A DNA stretch of 64,000 nt, from the NCBI GenBank assembly GCA_000827325.1, contig KN832913.1:1-64000 (forward strand). Direction: 5' to 3'. Of this stretch, positions 42,121 to 53,830 are shown one piece after another. The stretch's first letter is position 1, and every line of letters starts with the position of its first letter. The notes beneath the pieces are model-generated. The model saw nothing but the letters and a program-made list of their open reading frames with translations, did not search any database and was not told where the DNA came from. A program made the translations under genes and the position numbers. The stretch is from Oidiodendron maius Zn (lineage: Eukaryota > Ascomycota > Leotiomycetes > Myxotrichaceae).

Positions 42121-42579
42121 GTGGCTAGTAAACTTCCGAGGAGCCGTAGTTTAATATTACAAGAGTAATGTTACTATACATTAAGATAAGGCGAGAGTGG
42201 CCTTGGATCGCCTCTACCTCAATAAACCAGGAAAAGAGAGAACAACGAATTCCTGAATATACAGTGATAGGAAAACTCCACCTGCTGTCGACCTCACTCT
42301 AGCTAATACATGGAAAGGCTAAGATGCAATGTGATAGATAGTTTAGCTATAGCCAAAGAAACGGCTTTTGGTGCTTTCCCCACACCATCCTGCACATGCA
42401 CGACTTTCACAATTGGTCACGATACGATAGAAAGGGCTAGCGTTACAGACTTGCAGGTTGCGGACGGCATACCCTCCTATCACATGAAGCTATGATTCGG
42501 AGCGTTATCTCCGAAATAACTTTACGATATACAACAAAAGGTTTGATAAGGTAGAACTGGCTGTTATTAGCCGTGGAAC
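42121..42579. repeat. Diverged copy of the region downstream of 40,735
   Basis: From about 42,305 to 42,470 the sequence parallels 40,735-40,905. Shared landmarks are ACATGGAAAGGC, GATGCA.TG.GATAGA, CCTGCACATGCAC or ATGCACATGCACCAC, and TTGCAGGT. Together with the two copies of the small gene family, this marks a local tandem duplication about 1.6-2.8 kb apart with internal deletions. Confidence 0.55.
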
Positions 42580-43110
42580 ATGCTTGGTATGAAACCTCCC
42601 TCGGCGCCAGGGTGTAGAGCGGCGACAGATCTCGCCAAGGAGAGCAATGATCCATCACCGCTTTCTTGATTAATATGTGGGCTGCGCATGGATCCAAGCC
42701 CCTAATCAGCATGATAAACTGAGAGCCCTGTTTTGTTGTAGACGCCTCCTTTCCTCCTGCTCGCCTTCACGGCAGTAGTAGATTGGTATTGATTGAACAG
42801 CCCCTTTTGCCCAAGCGAGGTGCCACGTGACAGTCTCTGCTAATCCATGTTCTTTTCTAGGAGCCAAATAGAGACAACGAGGAATGTGGCTTCCTGATCA
42901 AGGTGAATTCAAAATGTGTCTACCTGGTCTCCATGATGCGCCGATGCTCCAAAGAGCTACATTGGTTAGTCTGTTCAAAAGTCGAAAACGCTGAGTTCAT
43001 ACAGCCTTTGAAACCCACAGTAACCAGTCATATGCTCCCTGTGTCCTGCACTATCTTTAACCCGCTCTCCACATACCTGGCAAGCATGCAGGCGTGCCGT
43101 CGTGCAGTAC
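42580..43110 (+). repeat. Segmental duplication, copy 1
   Basis: This is matched by 43,680-44,175. Shared landmarks are CGCCAGGGTGTAGAG, CACCGCTTTCTTGATTAA, GATCCAAGCCCCTA, GTGAATTC, GTCTACCTGGTCTCC and CATACAGC.TTTGAAACCCAC, then AACCAGTCATATGCTCCC and TGCACTATCTTTAACCCGCT. Copies differ by substitutions and an insertion of about 60 bp. No protein is recognised in either copy. Confidence 0.7.
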
Positions 43111-43227
43111 ACTGTATTTCCTTGTTCTGCATAGGTGGGCTGACTATATTATCCCACATTCCCAACCTTTCTTCCCTTAGTAAAACTTTTCTTTCATGAA
43201 GGCTCTATCACTCGAGATCCAAATTGA

Positions 43228-43501
43228 ATGATCATTCTTATCATGGACTTACACTGGGTATACGATAAGAAAGGCAATTTAACCCAGAAGAGGGGCAAAT
43301 ATGTATATATTCCTCGTACTGGCCAAGTAGCTCCACGTAAGTCTTCTCATCCGATTATCGAGCTAATGGAGACTAACTAATAAAGCTTATCCAAAGCCTT
43401 TAAAAAAGGGCCCAAAGAAAGATCAAAACAATGAAGGAAGCAGCAATGGTGGGGGAGAGAAGAGTATGAAAGAGAACGAGGTTAGATACGAGCTTGGCTA
43501 G
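43228..43501 (+). CDS. Small two-exon hypothetical protein, 74 aa
   Basis: Exon 1 is 43228-43336 and exon 2 is 43386-43501, with a 49-bp intron. It has a GTAAGT donor, a clear CTAAC branch point in GAGACTAACTAA, and a TAAAG acceptor. The protein reads MIILIMDLHWVYDKKGNLTQ, then KRGKYVYIPRTGQVAP, then a basic, Gly-rich tail (PLKKGPKKDQNNEGSSNGGG). An alternative start is Met 43243. The good splice signals support a genuine transcript. No family is recognised. It lies between the two segmental-duplication copies. Confidence 0.4.
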
Positions 43502-43679
43502 CCAGAGTCGTGAACTTGCCCGCCGCTATTCGTCTGGGTTAGATGCTCGATATATTAGCGATAAGACGAGGACCCTTAGCTAGGGGATTATTTGCAAACT
43601 CCGTGCACTCATATGACCAATATCCCTGAATGTGACTCAACCTGCCGTTCAATCTTGTTGGCCCAGACTGTGCTGATCC

Positions 43680-44175
43680 GTCAAACCCTCATCAGCGCCA
43701 GGGTGTAGAGTGGGGATAGATCTCGCCGAGAGCACTGATCTATCATCACCGCTTTCTTGATTAAATTGCTAAGCTGCACATGATCCAAGCCCCTACAGCA
43801 GGGCAACGGGCCGGACTTGCCTCTCGAGCACTATGTTACTATCTGCATTGCCCATTAATGGATAAAACACGCGAAAACTAGCCGCTAAATAGAGATAATG
43901 AAGAATGTGCCTTCCTATCAAGGTGAATTCTGGTGGGTTGCAAAATATGTCTACCTGGTCTCCGTGATGCGCTGGAGATGCTTTGCAGCGATGTACAGTG
44001 CTCCAAAGCCCAACCAAGACTGCCATTTAGGATTGAGCTCCATTTGTTTGTCTGCTCAAAAGTCGAAAATGCTGAGTTCATACAGCTTTTGAAACCCACT
44101 GTAACCAGTCATATGCTCCCCGTATCCTGCACTATCTTTAACCCGCTCTCCATAGCCTAGCAAGCATGCAGGCCA
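43680..44175 (+). repeat. Segmental duplication, copy 2
   Basis: This is the partner of 42,580-43,110, on the same strand and about 1.1 kb away. It has an extra stretch after the CTCC.TGATGCGC landmark (about 43,970-44,045). The open frames within it are not shared with copy 1 and are not considered genes. Confidence 0.7.
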
Positions 44176-44511
44176 ATAGTCCGTAATGAGCAGCTTCCAC
44201 ACTGGGCCGGCTGCATGTGGGTTTCTCGTGATACGTTAATATAACAAGCCTCCGAAGAATTATGATCCCGTATATTGGTCCATTAGTGGAAATAATGCTG
44301 CAGGTAAGCTCAACGCCTCCATGCGTGCATAATCTCATCCTTCATCCGGTGATGTACGCCCCGTCAAAATGAGGCTCCGCAAATTCTTCGCTGTCTTGTT
44401 TAGCGGAAACACATTTTTTCTCCATAAGACACGGAGCCTAGGAAAGTGCGGATAAGTAGGTGACCACCATCTCATCACCATCTAACCAACAAACACTCTA
44501 ACGCAGCAGTC
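44176..44511 (+). promoter_or_regulatory. Upstream region of the Tra1-like gene
   Basis: Noncoding sequence up to the ATG at 44,512. A CACCATCTCATCACCATCTA pyrimidine/CA-rich leader immediately precedes the start, which is typical of fungal 5' UTRs. Confidence 0.4.
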
Positions 44512-47500
44512 ATGTCTCTCGACCTCTTCGCACAGCAACTATCTGCCGATTTTGGTACGTAAACTTAGGCTCTCACTTCAGGTTTATTATACCAATCCTA
44601 GCTGTCCTCACCCCAGATGTCGAGATCAGAATAAGAGCAGCAATTTGGCTCCGTGAGAGCATTCAACACTACATATTTGGTTCAAAATATGCCGAGTTTT
44701 TGGAGAAGCTTGCCCCGATCTTTATCGACATCCTCAAAGGGCCGACGGTTTTTACTAGCACATCCCCAGAGCAGGTAATAACACTACCTTAAGCTGCTAG
44801 TATAATCTAATCCTGCGAGCAGAAGCTTCGAATTTGCGTCCTACAAATCCTCTATCAACTCCCTGTTGATGCTCCTGGACCCTTCGAGCCATATGCAAAA
44901 GATGTATTGGATATGTTGATAGGTTTAGTACGAGCAGACAACGAGGAAAATGCGTTGCTATGTATCAAGGTAATGATAAATATCATGGGACACCAGAAAA
45001 AGGTTCTTCAAGATACGTTCGAGCTGTTCCTTGACCTTGTACAACATATGTTCGACCAGTTGGTGAAGCATCAATTAGACAACCAAGCGCCTCGTAACTC
45101 TGTACCCGAAATATCACCACCAAGGACCTCCCAGGCGCACGAAAACTTCCCTCGACCGGCTTCATCAGTTGCATCTATCTCTGATCTTGGTTTACAACAG
45201 CAAAGCCTTCCGAAAGCAATGGCTTCGCCCAAAATTCTTGCACAGTGTCCGATCATTGCCAAATTAATAGTCCAGGCTGACCAGTCATCGGTCTCTCTGG
45301 ATATCAAGCACTTCTTCCACTGTATCAAAAGCGTCCTCCTTCTTCAAGCCAAGCCCCAAGAGCAAGCCCATACCCTAGCAGCAGCGAATGGAGCAACATC
45401 CACAGGAGTCAGTCAAAATATAAGCAACAGAGCTGCATTTGGGGATTTAATTACGACCCAAGTTAATACTATGAGCCTCCTTGCATGTCTGTCTAAAAAA
45501 TTTGGCTTGCAGCTTGACGAGCTCACCGAGTTCATCAATTTCCGACCGACTATACCATACATCATTATCCAACTACTGAAAGATTGCCCAGGAGAGAAAT
45601 GGGAGGTACGAAAAGAGCTTTTGGTGGCCACCAGAACTATTATAAACTACAGCTTCAGAAAGATATTCATAGCACCGTTTAATGAACTTCTCGATAAGCA
45701 GATATTGATAGGTGACGGCTTGACTAACGAGAATCTGCAGCCTATGGCATTCAGCATGTTGGCTGATCTTATCGACTACATTCGACATGATCTTGACGAC
45801 CCTCAAATTTGCAAGATAGTAGAGGTCTACATCCAAAATCTACTGGATAACTTTCCTGGTACCGGCCTTCAATCAGCGAGCGCCAGGGTCCTGCTGATAG
45901 TGGCCGACTCTATTGCGAAGATGCCCAACAAGGTTAAAGCCCGCTGCTACCTCATTATGATTCTCGATGCGTTTGGAGGCAAGTTCGCTTACCTGAACCA
46001 ACAATATCCTACTGTTAAGCCATCGAAGTTGTATGCGCAACAGTCTATTGACGCTTCTCATCCCAATCAAGAGGGCGACCCTTGTCTGCCGGATATCTTC
46101 ACTCCCATGCCACTCGAGATATCGGACCCCCAAGGTTTCGGAGCTGATCCAGTAGCTGACAACAAGGCTTTGATTGTGCTTATGATAAAGGGCTTGAAAA
46201 ATATATTCCATAAGTTGGAGGCATGTTATATCGGATCACACGGGTTTAGTGCGGAGGAGGTTCCAGTTGTCAGCGAACTTTTCCATCAAGGGGCCAATGT
46301 TTTGCAGTATTACGAGAATAATAAACTCGGAACAGAGTCGCAATCAACCAGCGCTTTTGAACTGATAGCCAATCGCTATATTTTCGGTACTAAGGAAGAA
46401 AAGGACTTGGTCCAGACTTTTGTGGACATCCTCCGCAGCATCGATCCATGGACAGTAGACGAAATCTTCTATAATGAAGTTCCGACAGCTCTGGTGCATG
46501 TCCCACAATTGTCGGAGATTTTTCCCACACTCGCCCAGCGGCATAAGCAGATGAAGGATCTCGAACAATCATTCAACATCCACGCCAGCGACTGGTTTGA
46601 GCTCCTCATTTTGTCGACATTAGATATCAAGCCTCTCCAAGCATCTTCAATTTACATAGAGGACCCCTTTAATGACAGTTGTTCAGATCTCGGAAAGGAG
46701 ACTCTTGGCCAATTCCAAGTTACGCCACGCTTAAGACCACTTCTCCAAAAAATCAGCCACGCAGCCACTTATAGGCTCTATATAAAGCCCACCATTAAGC
46801 TGATCATTGGGGGGCCAGACCTCGAAAAGGGGCCTCAAAGAACTTGGAATAGCCAGTTCCGAACTAAGTTATGCAAGATATTAATTCAAATTTTTCAAAT
46901 TTTCCCAAAACCAACCACTACAAACACGTCCGGCCTCGGTATACAGTCTGCTCTTATGATAATCATTGATGGGCTATTAGATATCGAAGAGGGGGCTCAC
47001 AGAATTCTGAATAGTTCACTCCGAGCTACGCTATACCAGCACTGGAAACAGTTTCCCCGAGAAGTCCGGTCTCTGCTAGTAGGCAAGGTCAGGGAGCAGG
47101 AATATAGCCGTTTCTTCGCCGAGGCTCTAAAGCACTTCGAGAATGGACCACTCCGGGAGGCCGTTGTTGAAGTTATTCATATGTTATTTAGGAATTGTGC
47201 AGACATGGCTGAGTGTGATGCTCGATATATCGCCGTGATTAACTCCATCAACTTCATGCACTCAACGTGCCAGTTCAAAGAAAGCCACGAGTGGTTAGAT
47301 AGAAAGGAAAATATCAATTGGTTCAAGGAAGAGGGCAAGAACCTTGAAGCAAGTCTTCGCGCAAATAAGATCCCAGCACATCTTCGTCTTGCAGCCAAAC
47401 AAGCCAGCGAACAGTTGATGGTTATCTTTACAAAGTTCCTAGAATACCACCACAAGGACTTGGATACTCTTTTCAGCTTTATTGAATTTGTAACAAACGA

Positions 47501-48931
47501 AGGCTTCCATCAAACTCACCCACTACGCACATACATCTATCAGAAAATTGTCTGCAACAATTCTATCGAATTCAAGAAAACCGTCGTGATGCGGAGTATA
47601 AAGGTATATGCAAGCAAGAGTGCATCTCAGAAGACTAAAGCTTTTTTGATACGCGATATCGTTAATCCTATCATTAAGCGGACCTCAACGCAGGAAAGTC
47701 ACAAGGTTCCCCAGCTAATGGACGAAGCAGTGATCGAATCGATTCATACGGAGATTTGGAGGGTCAACATCAGTCAAGACAATGATTTGAAACAGCAGGG
47801 TGTCGATCATGCTAGAATTGAGGTGCTTCAGTTGACTGCTCTGCTTGTCAAATACTGTCCCTCAATTCTTCGTGGTATATGGCCGGATATCATTGGATTT
47901 TGCTTGAATTACATTCGGCTTGAGGATATCGTTAGCAAATATGCCTCTCATGTAGTCGTTTGCTCTTGTATTGCATATTATGACGTCCCAGACGAGATTA
48001 TCCACGCAGTCTACAAATCGCTTTTGGGATCGAGTCATCGCGAGGCTTGCAAGTTAGTAAGGCAAGCGTTAGGGCTTATTGCTCCGGCACTTCCAAGGCT
48101 GTGCAGTGTTGCACCGAATGATCGAAATCCTATCTGGGCAGCCGCTCCCCACCAAATCCTTATAGAGGATGTCCAAAACATCCAGCAGAAAACTACCGTC
48201 TTCAATTTCTTAGTCGACAATCCCGATTTCTTCTACAAGTATCGGGAAAAGTATATTATACCTATTGTGCTGTCACTTCGAAAGATCAAACCACCTTCGA
48301 GCTATCCGAATGAGAGAAGAGAATTGGTTTTTCGACTGATGGCGTTAGTTGGGGAATGGGAACGACGATGTGTCGAAGACAAGAAATTTCTGGGCACGGA
48401 GAGGCATGGGTTTAAGGATTCAGGTGAGCAACTGATCACTTTACCAGTCTATCATTGACTAGCTCAACATTAGCAGACAAGTCCGAGTACGAGACCCCGA
48501 CTGAGGCTCGCTCCGAAATGATTAATTATCTAGCGGAATTCATTGCTAATATGAGTCCTCCACCACCCAAAACTGCAACAGCTTCTCATCCCCCAATACT
48601 GTGGGCGGAAAGGACCGATTCTATGTCCCTTCTTTATCGCCTTCTCCAGTACTGGGGAGATCTTGAAATTGATTTATCAAATATATTCGGGACCTTGTTA
48701 AAAAATCCAAAGGCGAATATTTGTGTCAATAGCATGGTTAATGCCTTAACGGTCGTGCGTATTATTAACGATGTGAAGCCCGATATCTTGAAGAACATGC
48801 CGCTTATGGAAGAGGTTCGGGAAATAGTTCTGAAATCGGACAACTCTGAAATTTGCGCTTGCCTACATGACGAAATCGAGATCAATGGCCTGAAACTGAA
48901 ATCATTGTTAGAGTACTGGAGCGTAGCTTGA
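44512..48931 (+). CDS. Tra1/TRRAP N-terminal homologue, truncated, 1418 aa
   Basis: Four exons, 44512-44554, 44617-44774, 44823-48423 and 48477-48931, join in frame to 1418 residues. Introns are 48-62 bp with GTACGT, GTAATA and GTGAGC donors. The N-terminus (LFAQQLSADFDVEIRIRAA) continues with KLRICVLQILYQLPVD, FEPYAKDVLDMLIGLVRADN, a Ser/Pro-rich loop with QCPIIAKLIVQ, and long HEAT-type helical repeats including NFRPTIPYIIIQLLKDCPGE and NALTVVRIINDVKPDILKNM. This order is that of Tra1, the activator-docking scaffold of SAGA and NuA4. Full Tra1 has about 3,700-3,900 residues; this protein ends at LLEYWSVA before most of the HEAT ring, the FAT and the PI3K-like domains. There is no internal stop, so it is an intact open gene for an N-terminal third. 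It is probably a duplicated fragment; the full-length gene would be elsewhere. Confidence 0.85.
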
Positions 48932-48934
48932 ATT

Positions 48935-50830
48935 CTGGAGGTAATGATGTTCTTGGAAGGCGCTAATAGGAAGGGCATCCGGATCTATTTGCCACACACT
49001 CGTTAAAAATGTTAATGATGTTCTTTACGATGATATACCAGCGATCTGCCCTTATCAATAGTTTGCAGGAAAGTAGAGTTGTATTTCCTCACCTAGACCT
49101 CTGGCTCTGTAATTTTTTTGGCGGATCGAGGTGTGATGAGGTGGGATTAAATGTTCACTATCTGCCCGATGAACCCTTTTTTTTTACCCAGAATGCCGTA
49201 GGAGTCGACATACTGATTGAGATCTTAAGTCTAGAGTCCATCATCTAAACTATTCTATTAGGAAATTGGCCATATAGGGAGGGCAAGCCCCTGGCGACTA
49301 TAGAGGACAACATCATCTATAAGACCCACGTGAGGAGCCAAGTTGCTGGTGTGAGGCGATGAGGGCGGGACGACACCAGAGTGCACACTAGTGCAGGTGG
49401 TAGTGGTTCAAGAAGCGAGGGGAAGGGATCTTTTCCGGAAGTGGCTAATGGCTTTTTGTAGCCGATTTCTACCTCCGTAGGGTACCTAGCTGGAGCGAAG
49501 CGAACTATACCGACTCACTTCTTTATCATCGTCAGGAAACCTCTTGCCAGACTAGAAAGCGGCCTTTCGAAGCTCATGATCAACGATATTCTGCGGTTAG
49601 TTGGCTACTCAGCACCGAAACAGCTTCCAGATACCGCAACTAATATTATATCGCTACCAGCTGATCGCGAGCGCGTACTACCATGAATGCTGAGGATACA
49701 TTAGCATGCGTTATCAAGGGCGGTAGCATATTAGTGGTTCCGGTAGCTCAGGTATGCTTTCTGAAAGGGACTAGAAGGATTACCGAAGAGACATAGGCGG
49801 CGCTCGGAAGACCAAGACTTGTCAAGGACCTGGATTTGAATTTGATGACTCTATTGCTAAGAGAGGGCATAGTCGCTATCAGCCTTCTCTCCCATCATTA
49901 GTAGATGCCAGTATATATAGAAGCTGGCGTGTAGTGAGCAGGAATCCTAAACAGGGATGGCAAACTTGGGGCAAATTCGTGTTTTTGTAGGCTGACTTGC
50001 AGACATTGCGGGATGGAAGAGCCTATCGATTCAGGAAGTGGTCACTAGAAGTGGTTCGTATCCCAGGGAAACGACTACAGGTTAGCGGAATCTCAGCTGA
50101 TACTACCTGTATAAGACGGCAAGGGAAGCAGTTCAGTGGTTGTAATATAAGAAAAAGAAGGGAAGAGGTGTATGAGAGGTCTAGGCGTTTATATCAGAAC
50201 TGTATGTGGTAGGAATCAAGACCAGGAGTATGTTTTTGCACAATACCCAAGCTTATCCTCAAGTTAGCCAATTAGGGAAGACCCGGACAATCGAAAGGTA
50301 TACAATCCTTTCTAGTCCTTTATTTACATACAAGATAAGATATCTAGAAGACTCGGAAACGATTATTGTTAGAATACTAGGCTATAGTATCAAACCTTCC
50401 TTGTTTTATACTCAGTAGCGAAACCAAGTAGACAGGTCTTTGCTGTATATTTCAGCCGCCTAGAGGATTGAAATGCTCCTTGCATCCCTTATCATATAGT
50501 CTTGTAGTCAACCCAACTGAACCCATGTCCATCAGCCCGTGTATCTAGCCCATACATGGTTATACGACGACGATAGGGGTGTCCGGCAGCCTCAGCTGAT
50601 TTGACCAGCATAATCATAGGCTAATACTTCTGCCTTTGCTGTAGCAGGGAAAGAGCGAATAGCAGCATACAATCTCCTTAAAGGCACAGCAGATACCCAG
50701 CATTATACACCCCTCGCATCAAGTCAGAGCATCGTATACAGGGAGTTGGGGCCTTTGGACAGCGCCGTCTCGTCCGCCTAACGGAATGCATCACGCCCGA
50801 GATGTCTTGAGCAGGGCCGCAACGCCTGTC
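48935..50830. other. No gene supported
   Basis: I looked on the plus strand after the Tra1-like stop for the missing HEAT/FAT region and saw none. Short open frames (49,009-49,248; 49,997-50,212; 50,206-50,418) have no recognisable content. Sequence at 49,260-49,900 is of mixed composition and 50,200-50,460 is AT-rich. Confidence 0.4.
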
Positions 50831-50834
50831 CAGG

Positions 50835-52720
50835 ATGCAGCTGAGGGCGAGCGACAGCCCCACCGACCTAAGGCTTGAATATATAATGCCAGGCTACCCC
50901 CAATGTCAAGCCTCAACTATTCTTCTGAGTTCAAGCACAACCTTCATCTCCGCATACGGAACATGCACGATGGACGTGACCGACTCATCTGCCGAATTTT
51001 GGTTAGACATTGCACAGATAGACGCTCAGCAAATCGAGACTATCAATTCTGGCAAGGTGGCTGAAGACCCTGTCTGCCTGTTTGGACAATTTGTCTCTGC
51101 AGTATCTTCAGACTCTTTAAAGGATATCCAACCTCGGTCAGAGGTAAGTTAAAGGCTCTTTTACTGTTTACTCAGGTAAGCTAATTGCTAATCACAGTTC
51201 TCAACATTTATAAAGGATTTGTATATGAAAGCACCGCCTATAACACAATATCTTGTCTAGGAAATCCTCAACCTCTCGACAGACAATTCTCAACCTAAAG
51301 TTCAAGGCTCCAAAGAACAGGAGTCAGGCACCCACTCTAAACGACTACTGAGGAGGAAGCAATTAGACAGCACTTATCAGCTTCCCAAGTCCTCTAGGAC
51401 ACAACCAAGTATTCCTGGAGACAGAGCTGAATATTCACACAGAGCTTCTAGCAACAATTCCCTAGGCAGTAAGGACTTGGCGAAATACAAGGGAGATATT
51501 CTGGAGATTGTTGCTAAGGAAGTTCCTCGGGAAGGAGTGCAAGGCTAGTCTTCTGCCCACAGCCGCTCTATACTGTCTATAGACAGTAAGTTGGCACTAT
51601 ATTAGCTGAAGGCTATATATAGTAGCGATAGTACTAAGAAGAATTCTGTCTATATATAACTATCAGTGATTCTTGATATATTAGCTAAAGATAGTTAAAC
51701 TACCAGCTGCCTAAGTATAGTAGAATAGCTAGAGATAGCCTTACTAGGAATCAATAGAAAAGTATCTAGTAATCAAGCTATATTAGACGTCTCCTTATAA
51801 TATAGGATAAAACCACAAGAAACTACCTTACTAGGTTCTATCCTATCTATACTTATATAACAAATCAGTAGAAGATTATAATTGCCTCTATCTAACAATT
51901 AAACCATTATAACAAATATAACCCTGTTTATACCTATAGGAAATAGACAAGTTCTATTACCTCTAACTAAAGATTACTAAACTGTCTCTCTAGCAGATAA
52001 GTTAGAAATAACCCTACTAGAGAGGTTTCCATTATTACTATCTAGGACAGAATAGTAATAGATAAGCCTTAGTAACTTTACTTCTATATAAGCGCTATAG
52101 GTTAATAGAGAGTAGCTACTTCCAACTTAAGATAGCTAAACTATACTACCTATTTACCTACCCTAAAAGGTACTTATATTAACTGATATAGTTGTTAAAG
52201 CAGTTTATATTATCTATAAGATAAGCAGGCATTAAGAAGTGCTGATAGAGATCTACTTAATAATCCTTAGTAAGCTATAGTCTAACTTTAGTAGAATACC
52301 AACTCTAGCTATTATAGCAGAATAGCTAGGTTCTATATAGATTATAAACAGCTTGATAGCTTAGTCAGCCTCTATATAGATTAGGATACTAGAAGCAGGC
52401 TATACTTGTTCTAAAGAAACAACTATCCTTAATATAATAGAGTAGATAGGTGCTTTAGAGTAGTATAATGCTAAGCTTAAATAAGCCAAGAAAGCACTAC
52501 CTCCTATAAAGCAAGGAATGCCTAGAAAATAACTAGCCACTATAGTCCTAGATAAATACCTAAAGGAGGTGCCTAATACTATAGCTATAGAGAGTCTAGG
52601 AAAACTTGCTTTAAAAGATAATAAAGATTGTCCTTTATCACTAAATTTAACTAGAATCCAAAAGAAGATTTTTAATATAAGATAGAAGAAGCTTAATAAA
52701 ATTTTCTATCAAGAGTAAAT
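50835..52720 (+). pseudogene. Decayed long ORF, probably of a mobile element
   Basis: The ATG at 50835 opens about 105 codons (SSAEFWLDIAQIDAQQIETI). A candidate intron (donor GTAAGT at about 51,146, acceptor CACAG at about 51,198) leads into FSTFIKDLYMKAPPITQYLV. The frame then continues across a single TAG to a Ser/Lys-rich stretch (HSKRLLRRKQLDSTYQL) and DLAKYKGDILEIVAKEVPRE. Further downstream, coding-like stretches in one frame are broken by many TAG codons and end with KALPPIKQGMPRK and LGKLALKDNKDCPLSLN. RIP-type decay increases toward the right. The family is not recognised; the length and setting suggest a transposon protein. Confidence 0.4.
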
Positions 52721-53830
52721 ATTATATAAATTGGTTTAGATAACCTATTTAGGGATTTTATTTCATCTAGATATATAGTATATCTTAATATATATATATT
52801 ATAATAATTAATTAATCCTAGTATATAACAGAATCTATATAAAGGCAAGTAAAGAAAATATCGATAAGGTTATTAGCCTGTTCTAGACAGATAAGCAAAA
52901 GATAGAGTTGCTCTCTATCCTTAATAAACAGGTAGAACTATTGGTTAATAAAGGGTAGCCAGACCTCTCTTGCTTCTTTAATTCACTAGAATTATATTTT
53001 ATTATACTATCAAAGGAGGTCTTAAGCTTATATACTAAGTATAGTTCCAAGAGAGTAAGCCAGTACCTGGTTTAGGTTTTGGATATATATACTAATACTA
53101 TATGTTTGAATAACAGGAACTAGTACTATAGGGCTACTTAGATACTATTATCGACCAAGTTGTTAATAGGATCGGCTATATTCTCGATAAGTATATACTT
53201 AGTAATAACGATTCTATTATATTAAATAGTACTATTAAACTTTCATATAGTATATTCAATAGGCTCTACTCTAGGGAATAGCTTAATTGTTGGGATATTA
53301 TAGCCGCTCTAGAGATAACTAATAGGCTTACATTTATATAACTTAGTCTTAGTATCCTACTCTATAAGAAAGATACTAATAGTAAAGTCTTGGCTCTCTT
53401 GAACCCTCTCTATTACTAGAGAAAGAAGATCAATAACTATAGGTACAAATATAAGAGTGATCTTGAAGTTATATAGGTGTATATTTACCTACTAAATGTT
53501 AATATAAACTACTTTATACTGCTTGAGATTAATAAGCTAATGAAGATAATAAGTTACTATAATTCAATAGTAAGTCCTGGGATTATTTGTTACAAAATAA
53601 AGGTTAGTCTAGTAAGACAAGTAGTAATAGTAGGTGGATTTGGACTGACTATTAAAAGGCTGTACTAATCTGCTATAGGAGGAATTCAAAGACCTAGGTT
53701 TCAGATATACTAAGGCAGTAAGTATATAGCCTAGTATACTGCATTATGCTAATCTGGCGGCCAGCCTACTCTCTAGCTAGGAGATAGATAGAGTTGTAGC
53801 CTGATAGTTATATATAATACTAAGCAGCTA
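52721..53830 (+). pseudogene. Decayed ORF in AT-rich sequence, unassigned
   Basis: Plus-strand stretches remain coding-like: NIDKVI and IELLSILNKQVELLVNKG near 52,860-52,950, YLGTIIDQVVNRIGYILDKY near 53,140, and YYNSIVSPGIICYKIKVS near 53,560-53,620. Stops are nearly all TAG. CA and TG dinucleotides are depleted, so this is RIP-mutated. I could not place the protein; it may be the second half of the element starting at 50,835. Confidence 0.4.

Noticed and set aside
48935-50830. Possible continuation of the Tra1-like gene
   Set aside because: Reading the plus strand I found no further HEAT, FAT or kinase-like segments after the TGA at 48,931.
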